Below, in pieces: positions 6,620-16,553 of a stretch of 64,000 nt of DNA; position 1 is the stretch's first letter; each line of letters opens with the position of its first letter. The stretch covers positions 2,914,001-2,978,000 of the forward strand of contig NZ_OZ035533.1 of assembly GCF_964033635.1 (NCBI RefSeq), written 5' to 3'. Made by a program: the position numbers and the translations under genes. The notes beneath the pieces are model-generated. The model ran no database searches, was not told the origin of the DNA, and saw only the letters and a list, made by a program, of their open reading frames with translations. The stretch is from Chitinophaga sp. MM2321. Its GTDB lineage: Bacteria; Bacteroidota; Bacteroidia; Chitinophagales; Chitinophagaceae.

Positions 6620-8773
6620 TTACGCCTTCTTAAATGTCTTCAGGATAAGGCCGTAAAGGTCTTTTTCCCGGAAGGGCTTCATGAGCCAGTCGTTGAAGCC
6701 GGCCCTTTTAAATTCTTCAATGGCCGTTTGCGAGATATTGGCGGTCAGCGCATATGCCACCACCCCTGCTTTTTCGGGATCTTTATTTTTCCTGATCTTT
6801 TCCATCACATCCAGGCCGCTCATTCCCGGCATGTGCAGGTCCAGGAGCACAAGGTCGTAGTGGTGGCGGTCAAACAGCTCCAGTGCCGATTGCCCGCTTA
6901 TCGCCATATCAAAGCGGCAATTCCAGCGGGTGAGGATCAATTTCAGCAGCAACAGGTTCATTTCCTGATCGTCAGCAACGAGTACATAACGGCCTTCCAT
7001 TAAAGCGCCGGTTACCTGTTGCGGATCCTGCTGCGTACTCACGGCTGCCAGCGGTGCAGCTGCAATCGTATAAGGAATATGGCAGACAAACGTGGTTCCT
7101 TTATTCACCTCGCTGGTCAAAGAGATATCTCCCCCGTGCAATTTTATCAGTCGCTGCGTAATAGCCAGTCCCAATCCGGTTCCCTTCACTGCGGTGCGGG
7201 AAGATGACACCTGGTAAAAACGTTCAAACAGGTGGGTTTGTGCTGCTGCACTGATCCCTTCCCCGGTATCTGATACGGTAAGGTTGAACATGACCTTGCC
7301 ATTTTCAGTTTTCAGTTTAGCCGTTACCGTTACATTACCCTGGTCTGTATATTTGATGGCATTACTCACAAGGTTCAACAGGATCTGCTGCAACCGAAAG
7401 ATGTCGCCGCTTACCTGGCATTGCTCATCGCCCTCAAAGTTGGTATTAAATGACAGCTTCTTCTGAAAAGCCTGTACACGCATGGTGTTCATCACTTCTT
7501 CAAAAGCATGGTACAATACAAAGGGTTGCTGCTGGATAGAAATATAATCTTTCTCCAGTTTGGAGAAATCCAGTACATCGTTTACTACCTGCATCAGCAT
7601 ATCACCGGCTACTTCTATGGAATGCAGGATGCGCTGCTGTTGTGTATCCAATGCGGTATACGACAACTGCTCGCTGAAACCCACGATGGAATTGAGTGGC
7701 GTCCTGATTTCATGGCTCATATTCGTCAGGAAATCTGTGCGTACACGCGCCTCCTCCTCTGCTGCAAGCCTGGCCGCTTCCAGTCTGCGGTTATTATTCC
7801 TCACCACATAAATAAATAAGGCGATGGCTGCAAGACTTAGCAGCAATGCCACCAAAGCCCAGGCAGCAATACTTTTCATCTTGTTCACGCTGGCAGTTAC
7901 AACGCCTTCTGCTCCCTGTTTTTTCAAGGCAAGTGCGGTGGCCGTCTGGTTTCTGAGAGCCGTAATCAATGTCCTTAGCTCCTCCAGCATGGCGATATTG
8001 GTCACAGCCAGGGATTGTTCTGCACTATTGATTTGCAGCCGGCTGCTCAGCTGCTTTTTCAATATATTTTTGTAATAACTATTGACGTCTGTAATGATGT
8101 TGCGCATCCGCTGCGCGTCATATTCCTCTTTATCGATCACCTGGCCACTTTTCGTTTTCACCGTGATTGCCATCTGTGCTTTAACCGTGTCTTTCTTATT
8201 AGCTAAAGCATTGCCCAGTCTTTTGAAAACGCCTTTTTTCTTACCGGTGTCCTGTTGCACATTGCTCACGGTATCCATCGTCACTTCTTCTTTCTTAATC
8301 TGCGATACTTTGTAGGCGGGAATACTGCTCAATAATTTATCTATCCTGTCATCTTTGATGGAACGGCTCAACATAGAATCCGTTGACTTTTTAAGCGCAC
8401 CGATCTTCTCAGACACAGCTCCTTTCTCCCGGATCAATTCATCAAACTGCCTGGTGTTGTTTAATCCGTCGAGGGAGACGCTGATGGTATCTACCATCGA
8501 TAATACATCACCCAATTGTGTAGAGAAAGTTTGCAGGTACTTTTTATCATACAACACCGTAAACATCCTGAAATTATTTTCAGCATCATTCAGGGTTAGT
8601 AAGGCGGCATCCATCAGCCGCATGCCAGGGTGCTCGCGTGACAGGTCATCGGTAGCTGCCAGTAACCCGCGGGTGCTCTCCCGGTGTACTTTGTAGCCCG
8701 ACAATGTTAAAACAGCCAGCAACACAAATGCTACCAGCAAGCCGGTAATAAACAAAACTAGTGATCGACGCAT
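6620..8773 (-). CDS. Hybrid sensor histidine kinase with C-terminal receiver
   Basis: A 717-residue inner-membrane sensor. Transmembrane helices are at about 6-24 and 306-327, bounding a roughly 280-residue periplasmic sensor region rich in Ser and Lys and probably helical. Then come a dimerisation/phosphoacceptor domain with the H-box SHEIRTP (H354), the catalytic ATPase with N-box NLVSNAIKYT and GTGLGLAI, and a receiver domain from about residue 594 with acidic pair VADDQ, phosphoacceptor D645 (LLDLHMPG) and K699. There is no output domain, so signal leaves by phosphotransfer, probably to an HPt or regulator elsewhere. No cognate regulator is adjacent; the next gene is another kinase. The signal is unknown. 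Confidence 0.9.
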   Translation of the reverse strand: MRRSLVLFITGLLVAFVLLAVLTLSGYKVHRESTRGLLAATDDLSREHPGMRLMDAALLTLNDAENNFRMFTVLYDKKYLQTFSTQLGDVLSMVDTISVSLDGLNNTRQFDELIREKGAVSEKIGALKKSTDSMLSRSIKDDRIDKLLSSIPAYKVSQIKKEEVTMDTVSNVQQDTGKKKGVFKRLGNALANKKDTVKAQMAITVKTKSGQVIDKEEYDAQRMRNIITDVNSYYKNILKKQLSSRLQINSAEQSLAVTNIAMLEELRTLITALRNQTATALALKKQGAEGVVTASVNKMKSIAAWALVALLLSLAAIALFIYVVRNNNRRLEAARLAAEEEARVRTDFLTNMSHEIRTPLNSIVGFSEQLSYTALDTQQQRILHSIEVAGDMLMQVVNDVLDFSKLEKDYISIQQQPFVLYHAFEEVMNTMRVQAFQKKLSFNTNFEGDEQCQVSGDIFRLQQILLNLVSNAIKYTDQGNVTVTAKLKTENGKVMFNLTVSDTGEGISAAAQTHLFERFYQVSSSRTAVKGTGLGLAITQRLIKLHGGDISLTSEVNKGTTFVCHIPYTIAAAPLAAVSTQQDPQQVTGALMEGRYVLVADDQEMNLLLLKLILTRWNCRFDMAISGQSALELFDRHHYDLVLLDLHMPGMSGLDVMEKIRKNKDPEKAGVVAYALTANISQTAIEEFKRAGFNDWLMKPFREKDLYGLILKTFKKA

Positions 8774-8955
8774 ATTACTTCATAGTTAAACCGTAATAAA
8801 TGAACCGTCATACTTATACTACATGGGAACCGGGAATATTACGATACGTTTGAGGCATTATTGTTTTGGTTAGTGCAGACCGATTTAGTTAAGGGTCCTT
8901 CATAGTAGGTGGAAATTAAACAAAAAGTTTCAAACAAAAAACATAATAAATATCA

Positions 8956-10260
8956 CTAATGTATTTTACCCGTAGGTAGTTGCAAGGTAAACGTACTTCC
9001 TTTGGCTATTTCACTCTTTACTTTCACTTTTCCTTTATTTTGCCGGGCAAATTCGTCGCATAACATAAGCCCCACCCCTGTACCGCGTTCTCCATCCGTA
9101 CCATAGGCAGGTGCATTGTTAAATGAAAACAATGATCTGAGCTTATCCGGTGCTATGCCTACGCCACTATCAGCCACACTGAACAGGGTATTTCCATTCA
9201 ATACCGTTCCCTGCAACTCAATAGTGTCGCCGGGTTTGCTGAATTTAACAGCATTGCTGATCAAATTCCGGAAGATGACGCTCACGTGGTCTTTGTCGGC
9301 ATACATTGACAGTCCTTCCGGAATAGCTGTAGATATCTGTAGATTTTTTTTCAAAATACTTACCTCAAATAATTCCAGTATGTCCAACACCAACGGGTAT
9401 ACGTCAAAACTAACCGGCGCAGCACGGATGCCTTTCATTTGTCCTGCACTCCACTGCAACAAATTATCCAGAGAACCACGTACCTGTGTCACCTTTTCAT
9501 TCAGACTGGCAGCCGCCTCCTTCATATCTTCGGCGGGGTACTCATCTTTCCCGAACATATCCAGTAATACTTCCAGCGTGGCCAGCGGACTACGGACATC
9601 ATGAGCGATAATCGAAAAAAGTTTCTCTTTATCCCGGTTCATACGATACAATGCCTGCCGTTGTGCTTCTGTTTCTTTCTGAAAATCCTCATGTACCTGC
9701 TTGAAATACGTCAATATGATAATGGCGAACAGGAAGAAAATAACAACGTTAATGATAATCCTTGACACAGGTACCGGAACAGCCGGCGCCCAGTCAACCG
9801 GCGCAAAGTGCACCAACATGAAAGTGGTAATGATAAGAACAGCAAAAAAACGTAGCACCCATTTATTGTCGTAGATCAGGAATACGAGGATCAGGATATT
9901 GATGAGATAATATTCACACCCATTATGGAAAACCAATGCAGAAAAACCATACAGCAGGATACCATAACTAATTACCCAGATCCTGGCACCCTGGTAATTA
10001 CTCCGGTAGTGAAGGAACAGCACAGCAAGGCCGCCCAGCATCATCAGCAGGTTTATCCCGGCCAATAAGAACCGCCCCTGTATGATATTCAGCACACAAA
10101 AGAAAAAAGTTAAAACGACTGCGGGCAATGACGTCAGGTTCAATAACTTGATACGACGGATTTCAATAAATGACATCAGGGGATGCACACCTATATTGAT
10201 CACCAGATTCCAGTAACGCCAGATAATAAGTCGCGTATATTTCAAAAAGGTTCCGGGCAT
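8956..10260 (-). CDS. Sensor histidine kinase with polytopic membrane domain
   Basis: A 434-residue kinase. The first about 200 residues hold five or six hydrophobic helices, with no large periplasmic loop, suggesting sensing within or at the membrane. A coiled-coil linker (FQKETEAQRQALYRMNRDKE) leads to the H-box IIAHDVRSP (H220). This is followed by the ATPase with N-box (FRNLISNAVKFS), G1 box DSGVGIA and GTGVGLML. It has no receiver. A 182-nt gap separates it from the hybrid kinase downstream on the same strand, so the two may be separate units. The absence of any response regulator nearby is typical of orphan Bacteroidota kinases. Confidence 0.88.
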   Translation of the reverse strand: MPGTFLKYTRLIIWRYWNLVINIGVHPLMSFIEIRRIKLLNLTSLPAVVLTFFFCVLNIIQGRFLLAGINLLMMLGGLAVLFLHYRSNYQGARIWVISYGILLYGFSALVFHNGCEYYLINILILVFLIYDNKWVLRFFAVLIITTFMLVHFAPVDWAPAVPVPVSRIIINVVIFFLFAIIILTYFKQVHEDFQKETEAQRQALYRMNRDKEKLFSIIAHDVRSPLATLEVLLDMFGKDEYPAEDMKEAAASLNEKVTQVRGSLDNLLQWSAGQMKGIRAAPVSFDVYPLVLDILELFEVSILKKNLQISTAIPEGLSMYADKDHVSVIFRNLISNAVKFSKPGDTIELQGTVLNGNTLFSVADSGVGIAPDKLRSLFSFNNAPAYGTDGERGTGVGLMLCDEFARQNKGKVKVKSEIAKGSTFTLQLPTGKIH

Positions 10261-10464
10261 AAATGCTGCAAAGTTATATGTTTACATGTATCATCTCTCA
10301 TCCAAAAAGAAATTTAAACAATTCTCTTCTTACTTGATAATTACAATTTGCGGTTACGTACAGACGTTAAGGTTACATGGCCCCTATCCGCTCAAATAAT
10401 TTAAGGTAGCAAAATGCGATATTATTATATTTTTATACTTTCCTATTAAACTTAAAAGAAATAC

Positions 10465-13400
10465 ATGATCTATCGCAGCAAATCGGGGCGTTATGCTTTC
10501 TCTTTCATTTTCATCGTTTGTCTGACAATTATTTTACAGGCATGCAGTGACTCATCTCCCCGCATCCTGGTATTTATAAAGACCAGCGCCTTTCACCACA
10601 ATTCCATACCAATGGCGGTAACAGCCATCCAAAAGCTGGGTAGTGAGCATGGCTTTAAGGTGGATACCACCAGTGATGCCAGCTGGTTTAAGGAGAGCAA
10701 ACTAAAAAAATACCGGGCAGTCGTTTTTCTGAGTACCACCGGTAATGTGCTCAATGCAGATGAACAGGTAGCTTTTGAAAGATATATACAGTCTGGTGGC
10801 GGATTTGCAGGTGTACACGCTGCCGCAGACACGGAATATGGATGGCCATGGTATAATAAACTGGTGGGCGCTTATTTTAAAAGTCACCCCCACGACCCGA
10901 ATGTGCGCAAAGGCATGATCATCGTTACAGATACCGCTCATCCTTCCATGAAGGGCCTCCCCACACAATGGGAACGTACCGATGAATGGTATAGTTATAA
11001 AAATATCAACCCGGATATTAAAGTACTGGCAAAGCTGGATGAAAGCAGTTATGAAGGTGGAGAGAATGGAGATAATCATCCGATTGCCTGGTACCACGCC
11101 TATGATGGTGGCCGCGCTTTCTATACCGGTGGCGGACATACGGATGAAACCTACCAGGAGCCGCTGTTCCTCCAACACCTGCTGGGAGGCATCCAGTACG
11201 CCATGGGCGATGGACAGCCACTGGACTACAGTAAAGCTTACGCCGTTAAAACACCGGAAGACAACCGCTTTACCAAAACCATCCTCTCCGATGACCTCAA
11301 TGAACCGATGGAACTGGCGGTTGCCGCCGATGGCAGTGTATACTTTATTGAGCGCAGCGGTAAATTATACCGCTATGATCCGGCCAGCAACACGACCAAA
11401 ACCGTATATACGTTCCCGGTAATGCCCGATACGAAAGTAGGATTTGGTAACGGCGTACTTGGCCTCACCCTTGATCCGAACTTTGCTACCAATCATTATA
11501 TCTATTGCTTTCATACGCCACCGGCGGCCGTACCGGTTCAACATCTCTCCAGGTTTACCATTATCGGTAAAGATTCCCTTGACCTGGCATCTGAAAAGGT
11601 ATTGCTGAAAGTGCCGCTGGAAAATGAAGTGAGCGCACATACCGGCGGCTCACTGGATTGGGATAAAGATGGTAACCTCTTTATCTCTACCGGCGACAAT
11701 ACCGTTCCTTTCGCATCCAACGGCTACGCCCCTATCGACGAAATCCCCGGCCGCATTACGTTTGATGCACAACGCTCTGCCGGCAATACCAATGATCTGC
11801 GTGGCAAAGTGCTGCGCATACATCCGGAAGCCGACGGCAGTTATACCATTCCCGCCGGCAACCTGTTTCCAAAAGGAACAGCCGGCACCAAACCGGAGAT
11901 CTATGTCATGGGTTGCCGTAACCCTTATCGTATTTCGGTGGATCAGGCTACCGGCATCCTCTATTGGGGAGAAGTAGGCCCGGATGCAGGACAGGACGGA
12001 GAGCAGGGCCCACGTGGCTATGATGAGATCAACCAGGCGAAGAAAGCAGGCAACTACGGATGGCCCTATTTTGTTGGCGACAACAAAGCATATTTCCAGT
12101 ATGATTTTGCCACCAAAAAAATAGGCGCCCTGTACAATGCAGCCGCACCGGTGAATAACTCGCCCAGCAACACCGGTCTGAAAGAACTGCCGCCCGCACA
12201 AAAAGCGATGATCTGGTATCCGTACAACCGGTCCACTGAATTTCCTGAGCTGAACAATGGTGGCCGCTCTGCTATGGCGGGTCCTGTATATCATTACGAT
12301 GCTGCTTTACAGTCTGCCACCAAGCTGCCGGCATACTATGATAAAGCCCTTTTCATTTTCGACTGGATGCGCAACTGGGTGTTTGCCGTACGTTTGGATG
12401 ATCAGCAACAATACAAACGCATGGAGCCGTTCATGTCTACCAACGGCGATTTCAGACGGCCTATTGACATGGCCTTTGGTTCCGATGGCGATATTTATAT
12501 GCTGGAATACGGCTCCGTATACGGGATAGATAATGTGGATGCCCGTTTGGTACGGATCACTTATAATGGCGGCAACCGCGCACCCGTAGCCAATATCACT
12601 ACCGTTGACACTGTAGGCACCGCGCCGTTGAAAGTAAATTTCAGCAGTAAAGACAGCTATGATTTTGATGAAGATGATCAGCTGACATATGCATGGTACT
12701 TTGAAGGCAATCAGAAAGGATCTGCTGAACCTAACCCTGTTCATACATTTGAAAAGAACGGTGTATACCAGGTGGTGCTACAGGTAACTGATCCTGCCGG
12801 GTTAACCAGCAAAGATACAATAGCTATAAAAGTAGGTAACACCTTACCGGTAGTAAAGATCACCACGCCGGATAACAGCACTTTCTATTTTGACCAAAAG
12901 CCCTTACACTACCAGGTAGCAGTAACAGATAAGGAAGATGTAACGATCAGCCCCGAAAGGCTGATGATCGGACTGCACTATGTACCGCGTGTAGCAGGCG
13001 CACCGCAAACAGGTCACCAGCTAACGGTACCGGCACATCCGGGTAAGCTCCTGATGGAAGGCAGCGACTGCAAAGCCTGTCACCAGCTGGATAAAGCCTC
13101 TGTAGGACCGGCTTTCATTGAAGTAGCCAAAAGATATCAGCATGATAAAAATTTCCTGGCCTATCTCACCAGCAAAATCATCAAAGGTGGCGGCGGCGCC
13201 TGGGGAGAGCATTCTATGAGTGCGCATCCACAGTTGTCTACCGACAATGCAGCTGAAATTGTGAAATACATTATGACGCTGACCACACAGCAACCAACGG
13301 TGAGCTTACCAACTGAAGGCAGCGTAGCATTGAAAGATCCCCGCGCCAAAGGCAATAAGGGCAGCTATATGCTTGCTGCTACCTACACTGATGGCGGCGG

Positions 13401-13815
13401 CAACGCAGTACCACTAACCGGCACCGCCCTGCTCGCCCTCCGCTCGCCACAGGTACCGGCAGGGGATGCAGATGAAGTACACAACATCAACCGCAGTAAT
13501 GAACATCTCGGAGCTATCCATAACAAGTCATTCTTTGTACTGAAAGATATTGACCTGAAAGGGATCAACCGGATTGCTTACCGCTACTCCTCGCTGGACA
13601 AGGATGCCACATTGGAAGTGCATGTTAAAAACGCCACAGGCCCCGTGATCAGCAGACTGGACTACAAAGCCACAGGTAGCTGGGAAAAATACAAAGAGGT
13701 AACCGTTCCCATCAAAGATCCCGGTGGTAAAAATGATCTTTATTTTGTTTTCAGTAAAAAGGACAAGCCGGATCAGCATTTGTTTTCGCTGGAATGGCTG
13801 AAATTTATACAGTAA
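10465..13815 (+). CDS. ThuA / sugar dehydrogenase / PKD / cytochrome c / CBM fusion protein
   Basis: A 1116-residue exported multidomain protein. A hydrophobic signal with a likely lipobox (LQACSD, near residue 27) is followed by a ThuA-like domain (about 30-250; HAAADTEYGWPWY). Next is a GSDH/PQQ-type sugar dehydrogenase propeller (about 265-700; DNGVLGL-type blades, NPYRISVD). A PKD domain follows (about 705-790; YAWYFEG), then a class I cytochrome c with C869-x2-C872-H873, and a C-terminal CBM6-like jelly roll (about 970-1116). The layout implies oxidation of a carbohydrate at the cell surface with electrons passed to the covalently bound haem. ThuA relatives act on 3-keto sugars, and DUF1080 and Gfo/Idh genes occur elsewhere in this window. 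The substrate is not known. Confidence 0.85.
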   Translation: MIYRSKSGRYAFSFIFIVCLTIILQACSDSSPRILVFIKTSAFHHNSIPMAVTAIQKLGSEHGFKVDTTSDASWFKESKLKKYRAVVFLSTTGNVLNADEQVAFERYIQSGGGFAGVHAAADTEYGWPWYNKLVGAYFKSHPHDPNVRKGMIIVTDTAHPSMKGLPTQWERTDEWYSYKNINPDIKVLAKLDESSYEGGENGDNHPIAWYHAYDGGRAFYTGGGHTDETYQEPLFLQHLLGGIQYAMGDGQPLDYSKAYAVKTPEDNRFTKTILSDDLNEPMELAVAADGSVYFIERSGKLYRYDPASNTTKTVYTFPVMPDTKVGFGNGVLGLTLDPNFATNHYIYCFHTPPAAVPVQHLSRFTIIGKDSLDLASEKVLLKVPLENEVSAHTGGSLDWDKDGNLFISTGDNTVPFASNGYAPIDEIPGRITFDAQRSAGNTNDLRGKVLRIHPEADGSYTIPAGNLFPKGTAGTKPEIYVMGCRNPYRISVDQATGILYWGEVGPDAGQDGEQGPRGYDEINQAKKAGNYGWPYFVGDNKAYFQYDFATKKIGALYNAAAPVNNSPSNTGLKELPPAQKAMIWYPYNRSTEFPELNNGGRSAMAGPVYHYDAALQSATKLPAYYDKALFIFDWMRNWVFAVRLDDQQQYKRMEPFMSTNGDFRRPIDMAFGSDGDIYMLEYGSVYGIDNVDARLVRITYNGGNRAPVANITTVDTVGTAPLKVNFSSKDSYDFDEDDQLTYAWYFEGNQKGSAEPNPVHTFEKNGVYQVVLQVTDPAGLTSKDTIAIKVGNTLPVVKITTPDNSTFYFDQKPLHYQVAVTDKEDVTISPERLMIGLHYVPRVAGAPQTGHQLTVPAHPGKLLMEGSDCKACHQLDKASVGPAFIEVAKRYQHDKNFLAYLTSKIIKGGGGAWGEHSMSAHPQLSTDNAAEIVKYIMTLTTQQPTVSLPTEGSVALKDPRAKGNKGSYMLAATYTDGGGNAVPLTGTALLALRSPQVPAGDADEVHNINRSNEHLGAIHNKSFFVLKDIDLKGINRIAYRYSSLDKDATLEVHVKNATGPVISRLDYKATGSWEKYKEVTVPIKDPGGKNDLYFVFSKKDKPDQHLFSLEWLKFIQ

Positions 13816-13823
13816 AAAGTAGT

Positions 13824-13874
13824 AAAAACAGCAGCGGTTACAAGGTCTTAGACTTTGTAACCGCTGCTGTTTTT
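13824..13874. terminator. Bidirectional intrinsic terminator
   Basis: The 20-bp perfect stem (aaaaacagcagcggttacaa at 13824-13843, ttgtaaccgctgctgttttt at 13855-13874) has an 11-nt loop and ends in five T on either strand. It lies 8 nt after the stop of the ThuA fusion gene. Confidence 0.85.
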
Positions 13875-13989
13875 AGCGTATCCTGAAAAAATATTTTATT
13901 CCATTTTCCACTGCTGACATAGGGTTGTCACCTGCCCATGTTTTCTTTGTATTACAAACAAACAATCACCCACTAAATACATTCAGCAG

Positions 13990-14499
13990 ATGGAAAACAA
14001 CACTATTCCTGTTATAGCACCCCTGTTTATTAATCCTGCAGCAGTCCTCGAACACTGGCAGGGACATCGCCGGCTGACCCGCCGCGTGATAGCGGCATTC
14101 CCCGAAGAACAACTCTTTACTTACAGTGTTGGCGGCATGCGCCCTTTTTCGGAGCTGGCGACAGAGATACTGATACAGTCATTAGGTCTTCCGGCAGTTG
14201 TATCCGGCGACTGGGAGCAGGCAGGCGAACAGGTGCAGCAAGCAAAAGCAACCCCGCCCCGGACAAAAGCGGAAATCCTAGCACAATGGGATGAGATGAC
14301 GGATAAGATCAATGCAGTCTGGCCCCAGATAGCACCCGGCCGTTTCGCGGAGCTTGACACTGCCTTCGGACAATATGAAGGCCCTATTTATTCATTTATA
14401 CTTTACTGGATCGATAATGAAGTGCATCACCGCGGACAGGGATACGTTTATCTCCGCGCCCTGGGAATTGCGCCCCCTCCTTTCTGGGACCGGAACTAA
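13990..14499 (+). CDS. DinB-family protein
   Basis: A 169-residue protein with the DinB four-helix fold. It has an N-terminal helix with HWQGHRRLTRRVIAAFPEE, a middle ELATEILIQSLGL, and a C-terminal DNEVHHRGQGYVYLRALG. The His residues in the first and last motifs (H18 or H21 and the VHH pair) are the usual divalent metal ligands. Members are often thiol transferases or nuclease-like, but most have no assigned reaction. It lies downstream of a strong terminator and so has its own promoter, and a second terminator follows. Confidence 0.75.
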   Translation: MENNTIPVIAPLFINPAAVLEHWQGHRRLTRRVIAAFPEEQLFTYSVGGMRPFSELATEILIQSLGLPAVVSGDWEQAGEQVQQAKATPPRTKAEILAQWDEMTDKINAVWPQIAPGRFAELDTAFGQYEGPIYSFILYWIDNEVHHRGQGYVYLRALGIAPPPFWDRN

Positions 14500-14520
14500 G
14501 ACATTTCTTTATAAATACAA

Positions 14521-14549
14521 GAGGGCATCTCCGCTCCGGAGATGCCCTC
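14521..14549. terminator. Terminator between convergent genes
   Basis: gagggcatctccg (14521-14533) pairs perfectly with cggagatgccctc (14537-14549) across a 3-nt loop. It serves the DinB gene and the minus-strand propeller gene at 14574, whose stop is 25 nt away. Confidence 0.8.
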
Positions 14550-14573
14550 TTTGTATATCGGTAAGTGATAAAA

Positions 14574-15710
14574 TTAATCGGCATATTCCCTGAACTTCAG
14601 GCAGGATGGGCCTTTCATCGTTAGTTCAGTACCCGTTTTACGCAGTTTCCCTGTCTTCATATTCCGCTCAAACACAACCACATTTCCGCTGATCATATTG
14701 GCTACCAGCAGGAATTTCCCGGTGGGATCAATCACAAAATTCCGGGGATGATTACCACCCGTTCCTTCAGAACCTATTAGCTTTATCCTGCCATTACGCG
14801 CATTCACGGAATAGGTGAAAATGAGATTCTCTTTTCCGCGGGTTGTGGCATATAAGAAACGGCCATCCGGAGAAAAGTGGATATCCGCACTGCCATAATC
14901 TGTTACACCTTCTGCAACGTGCGCAGTAATCGTTTGTATACTATCCAGCTTGTCTGCCGCATATTTGTAAGCAGTCACCGTTCCCGACATTTCTTCTATA
15001 CTGTAAACATATTTACCATTGGGATGAAATGCCATATGCCGGGGGCCACTACCAGGAGCGGTCCTGGTAAAGGGACGGTCAGTTGTGCGTAAAGGCTCAT
15101 CCTGCTGCTCATCAAAGCGATACCCCCTGATTTTATCGGCGCCCAGGTCTGGTGAAAATATATAACGGAAATCCGGTGAAAAGAAAACGGCATGTATATG
15201 CGATTGTTTTTGCCTGCTTTTCATCACACTGCTATCGACAAACGGAATGACCTGTTTTGCAGCCCCTACGCTCCCACCATCATTCAAAGGAAAAACGGAG
15301 ATACTGCTACCGCTGTAATTGCCGTTTACCAGCCACTGCCCGTTCTTATGACCGGTAACATATACCGGGTTGGCGCCGCCGCTGCTTTGTTCATTGATAA
15401 AACCAACGGAGCCATTCTTACGATCGAAGACATAGCTCCCGATACGGCCATCATCCTTCTTTTTTGATTGGGCAGCGGTATAAATATAGTTACCATCCTC
15501 TGAGATGGTCAGATAAGATGGATTGAGCATACCTTTTGCGGTGGTTACCGGCTGTAGTTGCCCGTTTGCAGGATCAAACCGGTAAACGTAAATGCCGCTG
15601 CTGTCCTTGTTTTCATTATAAGAACCGACAAACAGGTAAGTTTTTTGTGCACTGGCAAAGTAAGTGCTGAGCAGTATGCTGATCAGTAAGAAAGATAATT
15701 TGTGAGACAA
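14574..15710 (-). CDS. Exported lactonase-fold beta-propeller (6-phosphogluconolactonase-like)
   Basis: A 378-residue protein with a signal peptide (cleavage near ASA-Q at residue 22). A seven-bladed propeller of the Lactonase family (PF10282) follows. Repeating blade motifs include YLTISEDGNYIYTA, HAVFFSPDFRYIF, MAFHPNGKYVYSI, DIHFSPDGRFLYA and NFVIDPTGKFLLVAN. E. coli Pgl, a cytosolic relative, hydrolyses 6-phosphogluconolactone. An exported member cannot use that phosphorylated substrate in the usual way and more likely acts on sugar lactones made by periplasmic dehydrogenases, such as the GSDH proteins in this window. That role is inference. Confidence 0.8.
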   Translation of the reverse strand: MSHKLSFLLISILLSTYFASAQKTYLFVGSYNENKDSSGIYVYRFDPANGQLQPVTTAKGMLNPSYLTISEDGNYIYTAAQSKKKDDGRIGSYVFDRKNGSVGFINEQSSGGANPVYVTGHKNGQWLVNGNYSGSSISVFPLNDGGSVGAAKQVIPFVDSSVMKSRQKQSHIHAVFFSPDFRYIFSPDLGADKIRGYRFDEQQDEPLRTTDRPFTRTAPGSGPRHMAFHPNGKYVYSIEEMSGTVTAYKYAADKLDSIQTITAHVAEGVTDYGSADIHFSPDGRFLYATTRGKENLIFTYSVNARNGRIKLIGSEGTGGNHPRNFVIDPTGKFLLVANMISGNVVVFERNMKTGKLRKTGTELTMKGPSCLKFREYAD

Positions 15711-15938
15711 TGGTGGAATATTTACTTGTTATTAATGAATATATTTTATAATGTTTGATGTATTAAGATAACATATTAATCTTATAATATTTTTAAATAA
15801 ATAGAGATGATTATCCGGATTTATAAAAAATCAACGTATAGCATAAGCCATTCCAAGCCTTTACCAGCCTTACTATAACGATTTGGCATCATTTTGGACA
15901 GTTGCGGGTAGATGATCATTATTCCAAAAATTTTAGCC

Positions 15939-16415
15939 ATGAAACATGTATTGATAGCTTTAGCAACCTCAGTAGCACTCTTTTCCTGTCAGGGTAATAC
16001 AGCCACAGAAACGGCCACTGCTATAGAAAATGCGAAACAAGCAACGATTGATTCTATGAATACGATCAGTGCAGTAAAACAAAAAGTAATTGATTCAATG
16101 AATACTGTTAATGCAGGTCGCAGCAGACATGCTGCTACAGCAACCAGCAACAGTCAGTATGAAAATAGCGGCGCAGCAGTTCCTGCAACAACGGAAACGC
16201 CTGCGGCAGCTCCGGCTCCTGCAAAGAAAAAAGGATGGAGCCATACTGCTAAAGGAGCTGTAGTAGGTGCGGGCGCCGGTGCTGTTACCGGAGCAATCGT
16301 CAATAAAGACCACCTGAAAGGAGCTGCCATCGGCACATTGATAGGCGCTGGCGCAGGTGCCGCCACAGGAGCCATTGTAGACCATAGCAAGAAGAAGAAG
16401 AGTGTTTCACAATAA
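15939..16415 (+). CDS. Glycine-zipper lipoprotein
   Basis: The 158-residue protein begins MKHVLIALATSVALFSCQGN, a lipoprotein signal with Cys17. I chose the ATG at 15939 over one 27 nt upstream because it starts the signal directly. A linker contains two copies of an IDSMNT heptad-like unit. An Ala/Pro stretch follows (PATTETPAAAPAPAKKKG), then two glycine-zipper segments (GAVVGAGAGAVTGAIVNKDH and GAAIGTLIGAGAGAATGAIV) and a Lys-rich end. Glycine zippers pack in or against membranes; such lipoproteins are common in stress responses of Bacteroidota. The exact role is unknown. Only the gene's own terminator follows. Confidence 0.8.
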   Translation: MKHVLIALATSVALFSCQGNTATETATAIENAKQATIDSMNTISAVKQKVIDSMNTVNAGRSRHAATATSNSQYENSGAAVPATTETPAAAPAPAKKKGWSHTAKGAVVGAGAGAVTGAIVNKDHLKGAAIGTLIGAGAGAATGAIVDHSKKKKSVSQ

Positions 16416-16436
16416 TATTACTGATCTGTAAAAAAC

Positions 16437-16467
16437 AAAAGGCGTCTTCCAACCGAAGACGCCTTTT
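16437..16467 (+). terminator. Intrinsic terminator
   Basis: aaaaggcgtcttc (16437-16449) pairs with gaagacgcctttt (16455-16467) across caacc, followed by gtttttctg. It ends the glycine-zipper lipoprotein transcript. Confidence 0.85.
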
Positions 16468-16553
16468 GTTTTTCTGTTAACTACGAGGAGTCCTTACAAC
16501 GCCTTCCTTTCTTCACAAATATTTTTTATATTTAAGTACTTAATCCACGTAGC

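Noticed and set aside
11650..12294. 214-residue minus-strand reading frame inside the ThuA fusion gene
   Set aside because: It is a shadow frame of a clearly conserved plus-strand propeller domain.
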